Shown in pieces: positions 1 to 11,731 of a stretch of DNA of 64,000 nucleotides. The DNA lies in contig NW_019211460.1 in assembly GCF_002443255.2 (NCBI RefSeq), forward strand, positions 34,509,952 through 34,573,951, given 5' to 3'. Positions within the stretch are counted from its first letter, which is position 1, and each line of letters starts with the position of its first letter. The stretch comes from Varroa destructor. Taxonomy: Eukaryota; Arthropoda; Arachnida; Mesostigmata; Varroidae. The position numbers and the translations under genes are program-made. The notes beneath the pieces were generated by a model that saw nothing but the letters and a program-made list of their open reading frames with translations, did not search any database and had not been told where the DNA came from.

Positions 1-642
1 AGTCGGAAGAGGACGGCGCTCGATTGTTACTAGTGTAAAAACATGCAGCAGCAGCAGCAGCAGCGGAGACGATGTATATAGGAAATTCAGTCATCGAAAG
101 GATACAAACGTAGAGTGGCCGTGATAGGTTATAAAGTGGAATTCTACGTGTATGAACTGTGTTCCCGTCGCACGAGGGGGCTGTGCGCGGATCAGCGGCC
201 GCAGACGTTTTTCCATTCTGATAGCTTTGGGCCGAAGGAGTAAATAAATGGCTATAGAGAACAAGTTCAGCTGCTGTTCATCTCTGTCTGTACATGTTAT
301 ACATACGTGTAAACAACAACAACTTGAGCAGCATGATGTAAAGCACTATATCGTTGGCATAATAAGGTCCAGGGTCCAGAATAATATTGAACAGGAGACC
401 CTTTATGTTAGCAAATCGGTAGCATAGTGAGTAGGTTTTTCCAGAGCGGGTTAAACTTTTATTAATATTAGCCTGGCTGAAGTTGCGCAGCGCCCCACTG
501 ATACATAAAAGCATCTTGATAAACTTGGTAACATTCACAAAATATCTGTTCGCGAGCTGGTTGTCAACAACAATCAGATTGCTAACTTTTGTTGCCTGCA
601 GATGTACGACATATAAGAATGTGTTGCGTGGCAACTCCTTAC
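1..642 (-). other. knot intron 4 (partial)
   Basis: Begins with GTAAGG after exon 4 and continues past the window edge. The next COE exon was searched for and is absent. A minus-strand frame at 278-634 contains 'LLFNIILDP' and 'YYANDIVLY', faintly like a reverse transcriptase palm, too weak to call. Confidence 0.7.
46..63 (+). repeat. (CAG)6 microsatellite
   Basis: Six CAG units at the left edge of the window in the intron after exon 4. Too short to be remarkable. Confidence 0.9.
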
Positions 643-698
643 CTGTTTTGTGACGGAGTCAATTAGTCTGACGAAGAGATCCTGCTCTTGCCGGACGC
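643..698 (-). CDS. kn: knot/collier (COE/EBF) exon 4 (56-bp micro-exon)
   Basis: Encodes 'VRQEQDLFVRLIDSVTKQ', the COE segment that reads RQEQDIFVRLIDSVTKQ in Drosophila Knot and RTEQDFYVRLIDSMTKQ in EBF1. It begins with two bases (GC) that complete Gly with the last G of exon 3 and ends in phase 0 at CAG|GTAAGG, a strong donor. The acceptor is aacttacag. It is the last knot exon in this window. The next expected segment ([20 protein letters not shown]) is not seen on the minus strand in 1-642, so the zinc-coordinating knuckle, IPT/TIG, HLH and C-terminal transactivation parts must lie to the left. Confidence 0.96.
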
Positions 699-3600
699 CT
701 GTAAGTTACCACAACGAATCAAGTTAGATATTGATAAGTTAAATATGAAAGTTTTGAAAATGGTACATGCTTGCCCTTCTCTTCCACATGGAGCGGGAAA
801 CATCTCAGTGTATCGTACGTATATTTAACAACGACGACGATGTAAGAGAATAGGCGTAGGTTCAGTCTTTTAAGAAGTCTTTTACGCAAGCGATAGGTCG
901 GGAGCACCTGATGCGTAAAGGCGATCGTAGTGACGCTACGGCCGGCAGAACTCCAGTTTCATTAAGGCTCGGGATGATTCAGTATTAGTAAGCCTTTTTG
1001 CAAGAACCCACAGTACATAAAATCATTTGCTGTTTGCACGCCTGCTACCCAAATGGGCTAATTGACACAGCTGAATGTAACTCGCTTTGTAGGTGCTCTA
1101 CATACAATCTTCATAGCCAGTCATCTTTGAGGCCTTTGAGCCGTGTAGACGGAATAGAGCTATATGAAGCGATTTAACGATAGACAAACAAATGCCTGTC
1201 TCGGCGTCCCGCGAACAATGAATTTCGGAGACTGTCCTTAACATTGGTAATAATTAACCGAAGAACACGATCGAATGCGTTATTCCACTCAAAGAAATCT
1301 TCCTCGCGCCATTTGCTACAAAAATAAGGAGACACCTCAGATCCTCACGCTATGTTCGTGCCTTTTTTAGGATCTTTCACACATAAGACGCTAACAATCT
1401 TAGCTAGGTTGTACCGTCACAGTATCTTTTTTTCTGTCATTACAATTGAAATCAACTTATCGGATACGTTAAGCATTGTGAATACGGAGTCAGTGGTAGT
1501 TTGCGACGCCATATCTATTAGTGCTGGTAGTGGTCACTCTTGATTTGGGATGCACTAGGGAGTACACGCAACAATTAAGTTGAGTATACTATCATGAAAT
1601 AGTTAAAATAAAAATATACAATGGGTACTGTCCCTTGGTCATTGCTTCAAAAGAGCACCCCTACTCTTGCCTCATACGGTGGCATGGCAATATCTCTTTG
1701 TTGTTTGGCGCTTGGCTCATGAGCAAGCGTGCCCTTCATAATAAACTATCTTTATTTTCAGAAGCGTGGATGAGAACCAACTGTGTGTAAGCGTGGGTTA
1801 AGGAAGCATCTTAGTGGTCTCTTGCTTTTGGTCGTTTGCGAATGGTAGTCTTGGATTGTCGTTTCGGCTTCTGCACCGTTGTATCGATGGGGCATTCTCT
1901 CAGCAGAGCACAGTCTGGTCTCTACTCTCAGTGGCTACCATCTGTCTTTCTCTTTTCCATGCACCACGCCGGATTCCTTCTCCTACTCCCCACTCAGTTT
2001 GCTCCTGGCAACTCGTAGCCCTCGGCGAGTGAGTTCCGAGGTGGCCTTTTCCTACGACAGAGACGCTGCGCCAGCCAGTTTCAAATGGAGAGATCACAGT
2101 GGGCTCAGCGGTTTTTCAAGAAGAAGTGACTTTTGAGGACTTGTACTAAGAAACATCTTCTAATACATTTGACTTTACTGTATCTCTACTGAAAAAGAAT
2201 AATAATGATCTAAAAATGCAGGCCTCAAACGATATCTACGGCCCATTTTTTTTAAATATTCCGCTGTTGTATCTTGTTCGAAATAGATCTTAGCTGCCTA
2301 GGTACATACAGCCGTCATTGTCTATCAAATACAAACAGTTTTATGCGGAATAACATTTATGCACCTAGATACAATTTCTGATATACACACTTCGTAGTCT
2401 TCCAGATGTATATTGAATCAACTTATTTTTCATCAATCTCCAATTCACAATGTTAGTACGACGAGCCGGCAGCGAATTTAGCCACTATTCGCTGTTGCGT
2501 CAGTAGGGCATTCATCAGCAAGTAAGTGTGGAAAATATTTAATGCTATCTGTTTTGTCCTTCGTTCCTGAAACCTGCTCAAAGGCCGCTCTTCGCGCTCA
2601 TCCCAGTTTTGCGTACAGTCTTCAACTGCCCTCACTAGCCGCAGCGGTCCTCTTACCAACCTCCTTCAAAAAGCCTAAATCCGCTGTCGAGAGCAATTTG
2701 ATGAAAATCCAAAGTTTCCGTCGACTAGAACCTGAACAGCTACGGCTGTTGGTCCTGTGGCTCCTAGCGTTTCTCGTCGTAGGAAGATGCGGGAGGCTGA
2801 ACACGGGTCTATGGTAGGCGAGATTTCGCAGGACTGCTACCCGCGCTACTGCTGCCGTCTCGCTGCCGCTTCTATGGGATTGTTAGGGCGTTCGAGTTTG
2901 TAGCGAACGCGCCATAGCTAGACGGGTTGACTATCCAGTTTAGGCTGTCTGCCATCCAACAACTAGCAGGTCAAGGGGTTTATGCAAATTTTGTAGCTCG
3001 GGATTTGGCCAAAGGTGGCTGCACCCCACCCCGTTTAGGCCACTTCCCCGAAAACTATCCCTTTTGCCCCTTAAACAAGTACCCCAAACGGCATCCGTCG
3101 CCACCTCTATCGGTGCTCCGCTGCCAACCTTCGGGCTAACGTCTCATCATCAACGGACCTGCTATGAACAGCGGGGAAGTCGGTTGCCTCGTTGGTGCTT
3201 GTTCACTGCTGCTTCCCCGCAGCCGCTACTGCGACTTGGATAATTCTAAGATTAGGTCATGGTGTAGCAACGGCACGTTGCATTAACTGCAAGACTGACT
3301 TGATATCATCTGCGTTCGGAGCCCAATTGGGGTAGATGAGCCCCATAAGAACGTCGTAAGGGGCCGTATTGTACGGTCGACCCACAAGCCAGCAGCAGAA
3401 TTTCAATAAAGCTGCGAAGAGCAGAAAAACGAGTACTAGATAACGTGTTTGTTAATCACTTAATTTGAATCTATTTATATAGGCTAAGAAAATGAGGGTC
3501 TCTAACTTGTTTGACAAGAAGAACCAAGTAAACACCCGCAGCATTGTAATGCTATTCTTCAAATGTGTTTAATTAATCACGTACGAGGTACTGTAGTACC

Positions 3601-4060
3601 TCTCTTGCCTTGTAAAACATATAACAAAATATAGAAGTGATCTTCCTGTGTCGTTGTGCGCTTTCCCAAGATCTGTATATACTTATACAGCTCGAGCTTC
3701 GACTAAAAGTGACTCTTACGATGCGTATCCAAATTGGTACATTTACATGGATAAAACGCTAAACTGTACGCCAAATTATGAGGTCGAAAGCCGTAACGTT
3801 AGGAGAACTCGCTAGCAACGACAATAGCTTTAATATGTATTTAAGTAGTTTAGCTAGCGGCATCGTAGAACTGAGAGTTTTAATGTAGCGAGCAATTACC
3901 GCTTAGCTTCTTCGTAGCGTGATCTTCGTCATTTCGTCGTAAAGTCTTACCGCTTTTGCAATGGCCAGACCGCCCAGCGGAGCCAAGTTGCCCACAGCCC
4001 AGAACCGTAGGCAGAGTGAGTGTGTAATTGCGTTGCATCGCCATTACTACACAAACCGAA

Positions 4061-4098
4061 TCATTTATCTATACGTTATAAACTCATTTATCTATACG
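4061..4098 (+). repeat. 15-bp perfect direct repeat, 23-bp period
   Basis: TCATTTATCTATACG occurs at 4061-4075 and 4084-4098 in intron 3. Two copies only; function unknown. Confidence 0.85.
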
Positions 4099-4895
4099 AA
4101 CCCTACGAACCAAGGATGGCCTACGTAGCGCTGGGCGTGCGCAGTGGCGATGGTAGAATTTGACCCGTGTGGAATATCAATGCGATGATAGATCCGGAGC
4201 ATCGTAATTTCTGCTAAATTACTTGCTTCCTATATATACCCGTGCACTGTGAAGCGCGTGAAGCCTATTCTCGCGCAACTTTCACAAAATAGCTGGCTTT
4301 CATCTTACGCTCTACGTTCGGAATTAACCAATTGCCACAGGCGAGTGTTTTTTTCATAGAAAATATTTTGAGACATTAGAATAATTACTTTTTATGCCGG
4401 GAGAGAGAAGTAAATCAGCAAGCCTGAAAATTGTCTACTAAGTTTGCTATTGAACGTTAACCTCCCAGAGTATAATGCAGACATTTCTAGGGGACCTAGT
4501 TAATCTCCCGAACCCTGCGCTCTGTCGTGAACCTTTCAGGCGTTGCCTGTGATGCCAGCAATGTAATGGAGATGCCGTGCGTCTATCACCCGTTCTAATA
4601 GATTACTATCGACATTATTTAGACGCTGTCAGTGAGCGGCGTTAATAATTTTTGTGACGTAAAACAACCAATTCGAAAGGCGTTGGTTTCTTCATTTAAT
4701 TACTGCGCAACGGCAAGTAATTACTGTTTAATCATTCTCCCAAGAGCCCTACAAAAGATCGATTTTCAAACGTATTGGCCCGATCTATTACTAAGCGATA
4801 TCACGACGGGGGGTCTATATGCGTCTAGTCGCCGTATGTGTCGATTTTACGTCGGACATATTTGTTATCTACACTTGCGACATTAACTAATTGCG

Positions 4896-4995
4896 NNNNN
4901 NNNNNNNNNNNNNNNNNNNNNNNNNNNNNNNNNNNNNNNNNNNNNNNNNNNNNNNNNNNNNNNNNNNNNNNNNNNNNNNNNNNNNNNNNNNNNNN
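4896..4995. other. assembly gap (100 N) in knot intron 3
   Basis: Exactly 100 N, the usual placeholder for a gap of unknown length. The right flank begins ATATAT. Open frames that run across it are artefacts. Confidence 0.98.
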
Positions 4996-5663
4996 ATATA
5001 TTCAAAGCCAGATTGTAACCTTTACTTAAAAAATATTGAAAACATCATGATGACCAGTTGTCCCGTTCAGACGGGGTTTCCGCAACGAGGTCCATCAAAT
5101 TACTGTTTTCTCCCTTTTCCAGCTCAGCGAGCGAGGGATCAACAGGCACCTCTTCTGCACTGCTCCTGATCCACTGAGCTTCGAGAATCGGGGTCATCGC
5201 AGGCAGCACTTACAGTGAGATTCTGTCTAGAAACGGAAAATTGAAGAGAAGTCATAGGGCCGCTGCCGCCTCTAACCGACTTCGTCGGCTTGGAGAAAGC
5301 TGGCTGGTAAAGCGATTCCCGGCCCGTTGACGGTTAAGCGAAGCAGGGCAAGCTCCGATGAAGTAAAGCGAAGCAAGAGGAGCTTCGGTGCGGAGAGGCA
5401 TGCCGTCACGAGAAAGTCTCAACTGGGTTGTACGACGAGAAAGCCGCGCTCTTTCCTTTTCTCTTTCGTTTGCGTCGTCGTCGTCGTCTTCTCTAGCGAC
5501 GTATGCTCCACAGTTGTACTACACCGCCAACTCGTCTGCTGCTAATGCTACCAGCTGGTCAGTTCTTCTTCCTCTTCCATTCATGAGCCAATATAAATAA
5601 AATGTTGATGAATTATTCATCCTTTACGCGAATACTTTACGACTTATTCCATTCGTTGCTGCT

Positions 5664-5685
5664 GCCGCCGCCGCCGCCGCCGCCG
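5664..5685 (+). repeat. (GCC)7 microsatellite
   Basis: Seven GCC units in intron 3 of knot, preceded by GCTGCT. The apparent poly-Gly and poly-Ser frames over it are low-complexity translation. Confidence 0.95.
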
Positions 5686-6568
5686 TTGTAGCGAAAGCAG
5701 CCGAGCTGGACCGCAGCTGTCTCTTCCTGACCACTGCCATTGCAGTGGCTCCGCCGTTCGCCTGTTTCGCTAAATTCCATCATAACTACGACCGGCACCT
5801 TGCCTTCGGCTTGGCAGCCTGGCCTAGAATCTAACACCTACCACCAGCACCAATTTCCCTACCGCGCTTCCTCTTCCCCTCCTCCTTACAACCTTTTCAT
5901 CTATCCAATCCACCTATTCTAAGGCTTTTGCCGAGAGGACCGTGACTGAAGTAAATCTTGTGGAAGTAATCATCATTGCAGCGACCGCCACAGGTTGCCC
6001 GCAGGCGCTCCTCGCGTAAATGTGTGGAGAGAGAGAGATCAGTTTGTACCGATTCACTCATTTACCTGAAAAAGGACGTTATATGAAGCTCAGCTTTTTC
6101 GAGCTCCGGATTGTACCTGCAGCGCCCCATTTCTCAATTTCTTTCTCAAGCCATATATGTTCGCTTTGAATGTACTCATTCCTGCTGTTCTCTTGCAGGA
6201 CGTGACTGTCACAAACATTTAATGAAAGCTTGATGATCGCCTAGTGGAATACATAAACCAATGACTATGCGAATAGATAGATTAGGCAGACTGGTTTGCA
6301 GCTCAGTCTGCTCTCTAGACACTACCAAGCGTTATGTAATAGAATTTAATTGCTCTCCGAGACGAGTGTGACGCAAGCATGATTGTGTCTCGTACAAAAA
6401 ATAGATAAGATTACTCGCCTCCCCTCAATAAATTTGCATAAGTTAGATCGCAAAAGCGATTCCGGGAATCTTCCTAATTTTTATATGTGTTGTCGTAATC
6501 AAGCTTGAAGACGATAAGTGGTAAATACGCGTCCGTTAACAATATCCTTAGTTCTGGATGATACAGAC

Positions 6569-6632
6569 CATTAGCGAAAAGCAATTGCAGTCGGTAATGG
6601 ATGCCGTTGTTGGTTTTTTGTCCATCGGGTTC
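6569..6632 (-). CDS. kn: knot/collier (COE/EBF) exon 3 (64-bp micro-exon)
   Basis: Encodes '[19 protein letters not shown]' followed by AN and the first base of Gly. This is the COE DNA-binding-domain segment known in EBF1 as [22 protein letters not shown]. The acceptor gcttttcag|GAA is strong and begins in phase 0, directly continuing FVEKEH from exon 2. The donor is AATG|GTCTGT, a weak donor, but the split codon G|GC restores Gly and the next exon continues with VRQEQD, exactly as in the family. Length is 21 codons plus one base. Identification is by residue pattern and junction phase together. Confidence 0.96.
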
Positions 6633-6888
6633 CTGAAAAGCACACATACGTACTGTCTTTAGTAAACATTTCAAATCAGTCTCTGCAAATTCATAAGAAG
6701 ACTTTTATCGTGTTCATTGTAGGCTGTGTACAAGGCTGTTGTCGCGTTATAAGCTAAGGTATCACAAAAGAAAGCTTGTTATTAGGATTTAATTCACGTT
6801 CGGCAATCCAGTTACAATATAGCAGTTCCTGAGAATACAAGTACATGTATATAAATACTTAAATATATAATAATAACGTGCGGCTGCA

Positions 6889-6904
6889 CAGCGCCCCCTG
6901 CTGG
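6889..6904 (-). promoter_or_regulatory. CTCF-type site in knot intron 2
   Basis: The minus strand reads CCAGCAGGGGGCGCTG, which fits the vertebrate CTCF core CCASYAGRKGGCRCT at all 15 positions. Drosophila CTCF uses a closely related core. It lies 257 bp upstream of exon 3 inside intron 2. Binding by the host CTCF is inferred. A chance match this long in 64 kb is unlikely. Confidence 0.5.
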
Positions 6905-8374
6905 GGCTGGAAGTACATCGGCACAGTGTGAGCAACTGTCCTTGTATATAGAATAGAACAAACAATATACATTACTGTGCTATTATATGTATAGGACAGC
7001 TAGTCTAACCGTCTTTGCTATAGAAGATTGCCGCGTGCTCTCCCATGTGTCTGGGCCAGGACCCCGAGGCGGTTAAGGACATTAGCTGAGTGGGGAAATG
7101 TATGCGTGTGTATGCGCACCATCGTCGCATTGGCTGAGAAGGGTCAGCCGCCTTGAAGGCAACACTCGCTATGGCCGTCCATGGCTGATACCGCTAGATT
7201 ATGGGTGTCCTGCTCTGAGCTAACTTCATGGCTAGCCGGGACTGTACTGCTAACCCGATTGGAGTAGCATTAGCCACTATCTCGGGCCGCGAGCGTCCAC
7301 CCAGGCCACCTCCATCTCATCCTCCCCATAAAGCTCACTTCCAACATATACTCGCGTCTTCTCGAGTAAACCCCCCTATTCCCTGCCCGTTTCCCAAAAA
7401 AAACTCAAATCAAGCTAGTGGATTATCGTGGGCAAAATGGTACGCCAACTAACGGTAACCGACGTTCGAACTATTAGAGAGTTTAATACACAACATACCA
7501 AGCACGGGCATCGTATGCCCGGCGATATCGCGTCAGGTCTCGGTTACACAGTGTCACCTCCAGTGTATATGATGGGTGCGTGCTTGTTTGTTGCCGTGTA
7601 AAGTAGAGCGTCGTTGTGGTTGAATATGCACCGATACGCACAAACACCATGCAAGCAGAGCATGCCGATACGGAAACGCACAGTGGTCTCACATCACCAT
7701 TCAACATCGGCACCTCATTATAATTTATCTATTATTTGTGGTTCTTACTTTCTGCTAATGCATTATCTCTCAATACGTTGTCCAGTGAATCAGCAGGATT
7801 CAATTACCGATAAGCGCCATCACCAAGACTAATGTTTACCAAAATGACGCGATGAGTGACAGCATTCATACCCTAAGCCCACTATTGCCTGTCGACTGTT
7901 GCCGACCCTGCGTTCTACTGGTAACGCCAGTGGAGGTAGAAGTATCGGGGCATCGTTGATCTCAACCACCATAGCCCGCTACGACCTTATACTTGGTGCA
8001 TTATGCCCCCCAACCAAGCACGATGATTTTTTAGGTTACGGGAAATACAGGCTCATTGTGGCATCTTGCTTATTATTGTTGACAATACGGAGTTTTTACC
8101 AATGGCTATAACTTGCTATTGGTGTTCATCGGGAAGCGTTGGCTGATCGGACTAAGTAGCCATACTGCTATATATCGTCCGGCTTCGACACTCACAGGCA
8201 GAGGAAAACAGAAAGAAGGCCCTCAAAACTTGGAATCACTGAGTCAATGAACCAATTTGCAAAGAGACTAGTAGAATTTGAAAATATCGGCTCTTTCGCC
8301 TATTAATAATGCTTCAGATTCTTTCCGGCTAGGATAGACCTTAGCCTCACTTGACCTCAATAGACCCGCTACAC

Positions 8375-8610
8375 TGAAAAGCATCAGTTTCAAAGTCACC
8401 GTCGCCTCTGCTACAACCACCGTGACTTCACCGGTTTCATTTACCTATATGGTCGTCACCCCTCATCGTAGTCGCAGGTTCATCAACTAGCGACGGGACA
8501 GGAAACTCTGGCAAACCTCGAAACAAGTGGCCTGCCCGATCACTGTTCACGTACGTCACGAGGACCCCGTCGACGACTCAGCTCTTCGCTGTACGCGTAC
8601 CATGCACGAT
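8375..8610 (+). mobile_element. possible Ty3/Gypsy integrase core relic
   Basis: One plus-strand frame reads 'VTVASATTTVTSPVSFTYMV', then after about ten residues 'RRFIN', a stop, and later 'VACPITV' and 'DDSALRC'. The order resembles the Gypsy integrase core 'HVHvDiVGPLPpS-GftYllTvvDRFsRw----fGCP-TitTDrG-qFeSaLF'. The catalytic aspartates are not preserved. The match is loose and rests on pattern order, so it is only a candidate dead insertion in knot intron 2. Confidence 0.25.
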
Positions 8611-11577
8611 CAAGTATAACACGAGGGGTGGACACGGCCTGCACAGCCTAACCAAAAACGCTTTGGCTGACTAGCCACCCAACGGCTAAGTTGCCCGTTA
8701 GGTGAATACTCATTTTCCCGGTTGACTGATCTTGTAGACAAGATAGACTCCAATCGCGAGGTCACACAGTTCATTCAGAGCGGACAGCGTTGCAGAAGCT
8801 AAAGATTGAGGGGCAGAGTGCCTAATACTCTATACTATATACTTGCTATTAGAATGTTTATTGCGACTTCTGACACACACACACATACAGCTACAAAACA
8901 AAAAGTGCATACACTTGATGATTGGCAACGCCACGAACAGTTTGTGACCCGCCGGTTTGACCCCCCCGCCCCCCATTAAAGTAGGATTAAAGTGGGGCGA
9001 ACTACTCATGAAGAAAGCGAGATGGGGATAGCTAGAGTGGCTGCATCACGACCGATCACGAAGTCACTCTGAGCGCTCACGCGGAACTGTCGACGGTGGT
9101 GACTCCTGACGACGAGTTCAACCTTCAGCAGAAGTCAACACACACACACCTTCACTGAGATATGACACGCAATTTATGTTATAGTCATATGCGGACGAAG
9201 CGATGCACATCTTTAAAGTAAGTAGCGAGTCTCACTAGATATATCGTTCAGCAGTAGTTGACTGACTCTAAATAGGTATCACGCTAGGAGATGCCACTGT
9301 ATGACTCCATGCGACAGATGGTAAGCGAGCAACAACAAGCTCACAGGGAGATGCGTATACACACAGGTAGATAGAGTCAACGGGCCTGCTCACAATAGGA
9401 ATGATATAATTGGAGCTTCATTTGATATGGGTAAACCTAAGTACCTGCACAGGTCGGCACCTGAGCACTTCGCTTTCTGTTACTACTCTGTAACTGACCA
9501 ACCTTCCCTTTCGGCAGTGACAGTGAGATAGCAACCACCACATCCGAATGATATGCGTAGTTTTTTTGCATACATATTGTTGAAAAATATTGGACCGTGG
9601 CTGACAGACATGGTCAGTGTCATCTGTAGCATCGTCAATTGATCAACTAGATTCACTTTGTTGTAGCGAGCTGGCATATTGCCACCTTGTATTTGTGTAT
9701 CTGCGTTCGTGCTCACAATTGCTATCATTCAAAAATTAAGATAATGAATAGTATCTATGAATTAAGCAAATTGAACAAGATCTCTATACCGAAAAAGATA
9801 CAGGTTTTGATTAGAAATAGAAATTCACAAGGACAAGTTAACATTTCGACAGTAATAGATTTACTCTACAGGACGATAAAAGTATGACAGGACATTAAAT
9901 GATGATTGCAGCAGGCACGACAGCTGTATGGCCATCTGCGAACGAGGCCAACAACATATCATTAAAGGAACCTGTCGCGAACATCGTAACTGACGCATGT
10001 GTCCTGAATGCAACGCACGTAACAATGGCAATAGGTGATGACATCTTTTGTGCGTTTATTTGTTGAGCCTTAATGAATAATAGAAGCTAGCTAAACGTTT
10101 AAAACTACAATTTTCCTCACAATAATGATAAACAGCTTTAAGTAATTATAAAAACAATTTGGATCCTATCTAGCCTTTTCGGTTCAATAGGTATAACGGC
10201 TACAAAATAGTTACTCGATTACCTTACTTTTTCAGCAATACAGATAGTATGTACCAGCTCTAATTTGTCAACAGTTTAAATTCGACATCTTAACACCAGC
10301 TACAGCGGAAGCAGATATAGTCACGAACACGTGTCAAATCATAATGTACGCCTCTTTGCTTTTTGGATCGAAACGATGGACCAACATGTGCCTGGGTGTA
10401 TGCTATATCAGGCCAATCGTCTGAAGCTCCGAAGCTATAACTCGGCTCCAAGCGAAGTAAGCCCTATGGTGTCGCTTCGTTCATATATGAGACGAAATTA
10501 AGATAACACACCGTTGTCTTACCTGGCCATTGTCCTGACCCGAAGTACAAAGGAACCCCACAGTTGCAGGTACTGGCGCAGCTCGAAAATTCTTAGAAAT
10601 GTTTTAGAGTCATCTTACCCCTCCCTCTGTTGAAGCTCGATATCAGGTTTTGATAGATACAAAACTACCCGCGTACTCTCTTGGCTTGAAAAAGGTGTGA
10701 AGAGCGGTTATAGGAACGAAGAACCCACAAAAAACTGGTTAGTGATCCAAAGCTGATACTGCTAGGACGGAATGGCATAAGCACATGAGGCTGGCCGGAC
10801 AGCCTTTGCTATCCTCTGAGTCTCCAAGGTGAGGCCTAAAGAATCGATATATGAGCGCGTCGTGTCCGTCGGTTCGCGGAGGTTGGTCAAAAGCCTGAGT
10901 TGGCGTCTGGTTGATAATCGGTGTCTTCGTGACCTCATGAGTATTCATCTCAATTTGGATCTGCGGAACAAGCCTGGCTTGAGTTCATGGTCACGCCATC
11001 ACCAATAAGATACGAGACGATATAAAGTGCATAAAGCCAGCGTACCGAAGAGCATTCCGGAGGGTAGTCGTTTGTTTTCCTATCCCATGTTATGCTTTGC
11101 GGTTCCTAGTCGCCATAAGAACGCACAGACCAGTGAAATGGTGAATGAAGAAGGCGAACCTGACAATTATGCCTATGCCCTTCGCTCATAGTGCTAGTCA
11201 CTACCCACCCAAATGCGCCTGATAGCACACTAAATCACCGCGACGTTAGCGATATTCATTTATCCTCTGATCCTGAGCGACATCCCGCCTTAACTAACTA
11301 ACGACCGTCTTAGTTGTGGTCCTTAGTGTATCTATGTCCAGCGCTGCTACGAGAACATTATTTCCAAAAGAATTCAAAACGTGGCTGTTCAATGGTCTAT
11401 TTTTTTTGGAACGTAATTTTTTGCTCAATTACCTAAGTGAAATCTAATTCAGCTCATATTGAGAGAACGTGTAGTCGAGCGATTACAATAATTAATTTGC
11501 AAAATGAAATGCAAACCTGGTTCAACTATCTGATTTAACATTTACATGTAAAAAAAAAAATACGCTATGGTACTGAC

Positions 11578-11731
11578 GTGTTCTTTCTCGACGAACCCGA
11601 TGAATGCCGTCCGCTCAACTTCAACCGGTTGACCAGCTTTGTCGTAGAGGGCGATGACGAAGTGGAAGAAGTTTGACTTGCGAAGATTCGACGGGGGCTG
11701 CTTCTCGAAGTGAGCTCGGCCCAGACCCACG
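11578..11731 (-). CDS. kn: knot/collier (COE/EBF) exon 2, start of the DNA-binding domain
   Basis: Encodes the most conserved opening of the COE DNA-binding domain: '[18 protein letters not shown]', then '[12 protein letters not shown]', '[14 protein letters not shown]' and 'VEKEH'. The Arg of GRAHF corresponds to the EBF1 arginine described as a direct DNA contact in the EBF1 crystal work (family knowledge). The exon is one base plus 51 codons (154 bp). The acceptor is a good tatttcag; the first base C completes AGC (Ser) from exon 1. The donor is CAC|GTCAGT, weaker than consensus but required by the in-phase fit to exon 3 and by alignment with vertebrate FVEKEK|EP. Reading past the donor reaches a stop about 15 codons later. 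'FIGF' instead of vertebrate 'FVDF' is the insect-type residue choice. No alternative identification is plausible. Confidence 0.97.

Larger units (their letters stand above)
699..6568 (-). other. knot intron 3 (5,870 bp)
   Basis: Bounded by GTCTGT at the exon 3 side and TTACAG at the exon 4 side. It contains an assembly gap, a short direct repeat and a GCC microsatellite. No coding sequence is recognised. The gap means the real length is unknown. Confidence 0.9.
6633..11577 (-). other. knot intron 2 (4,945 bp)
   Basis: Bounded by GTCAGT and TTTTCAG. It contains the CTCF-type site close to exon 3 and a possible Gypsy integrase relic. Otherwise no recognisable content. Confidence 0.9.

Noticed and set aside
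278..634. Minus-strand frame with LLFNIILDP and YYANDIVLY, like an RT palm
   Set aside because: The two motifs are too close together and nothing else in the 118 residues fits a reverse transcriptase; left as a possible scrap only.
4838..5169. Open frames crossing the first N run
   Set aside because: About a third of the codons are N; the frame is an artefact of the gap.
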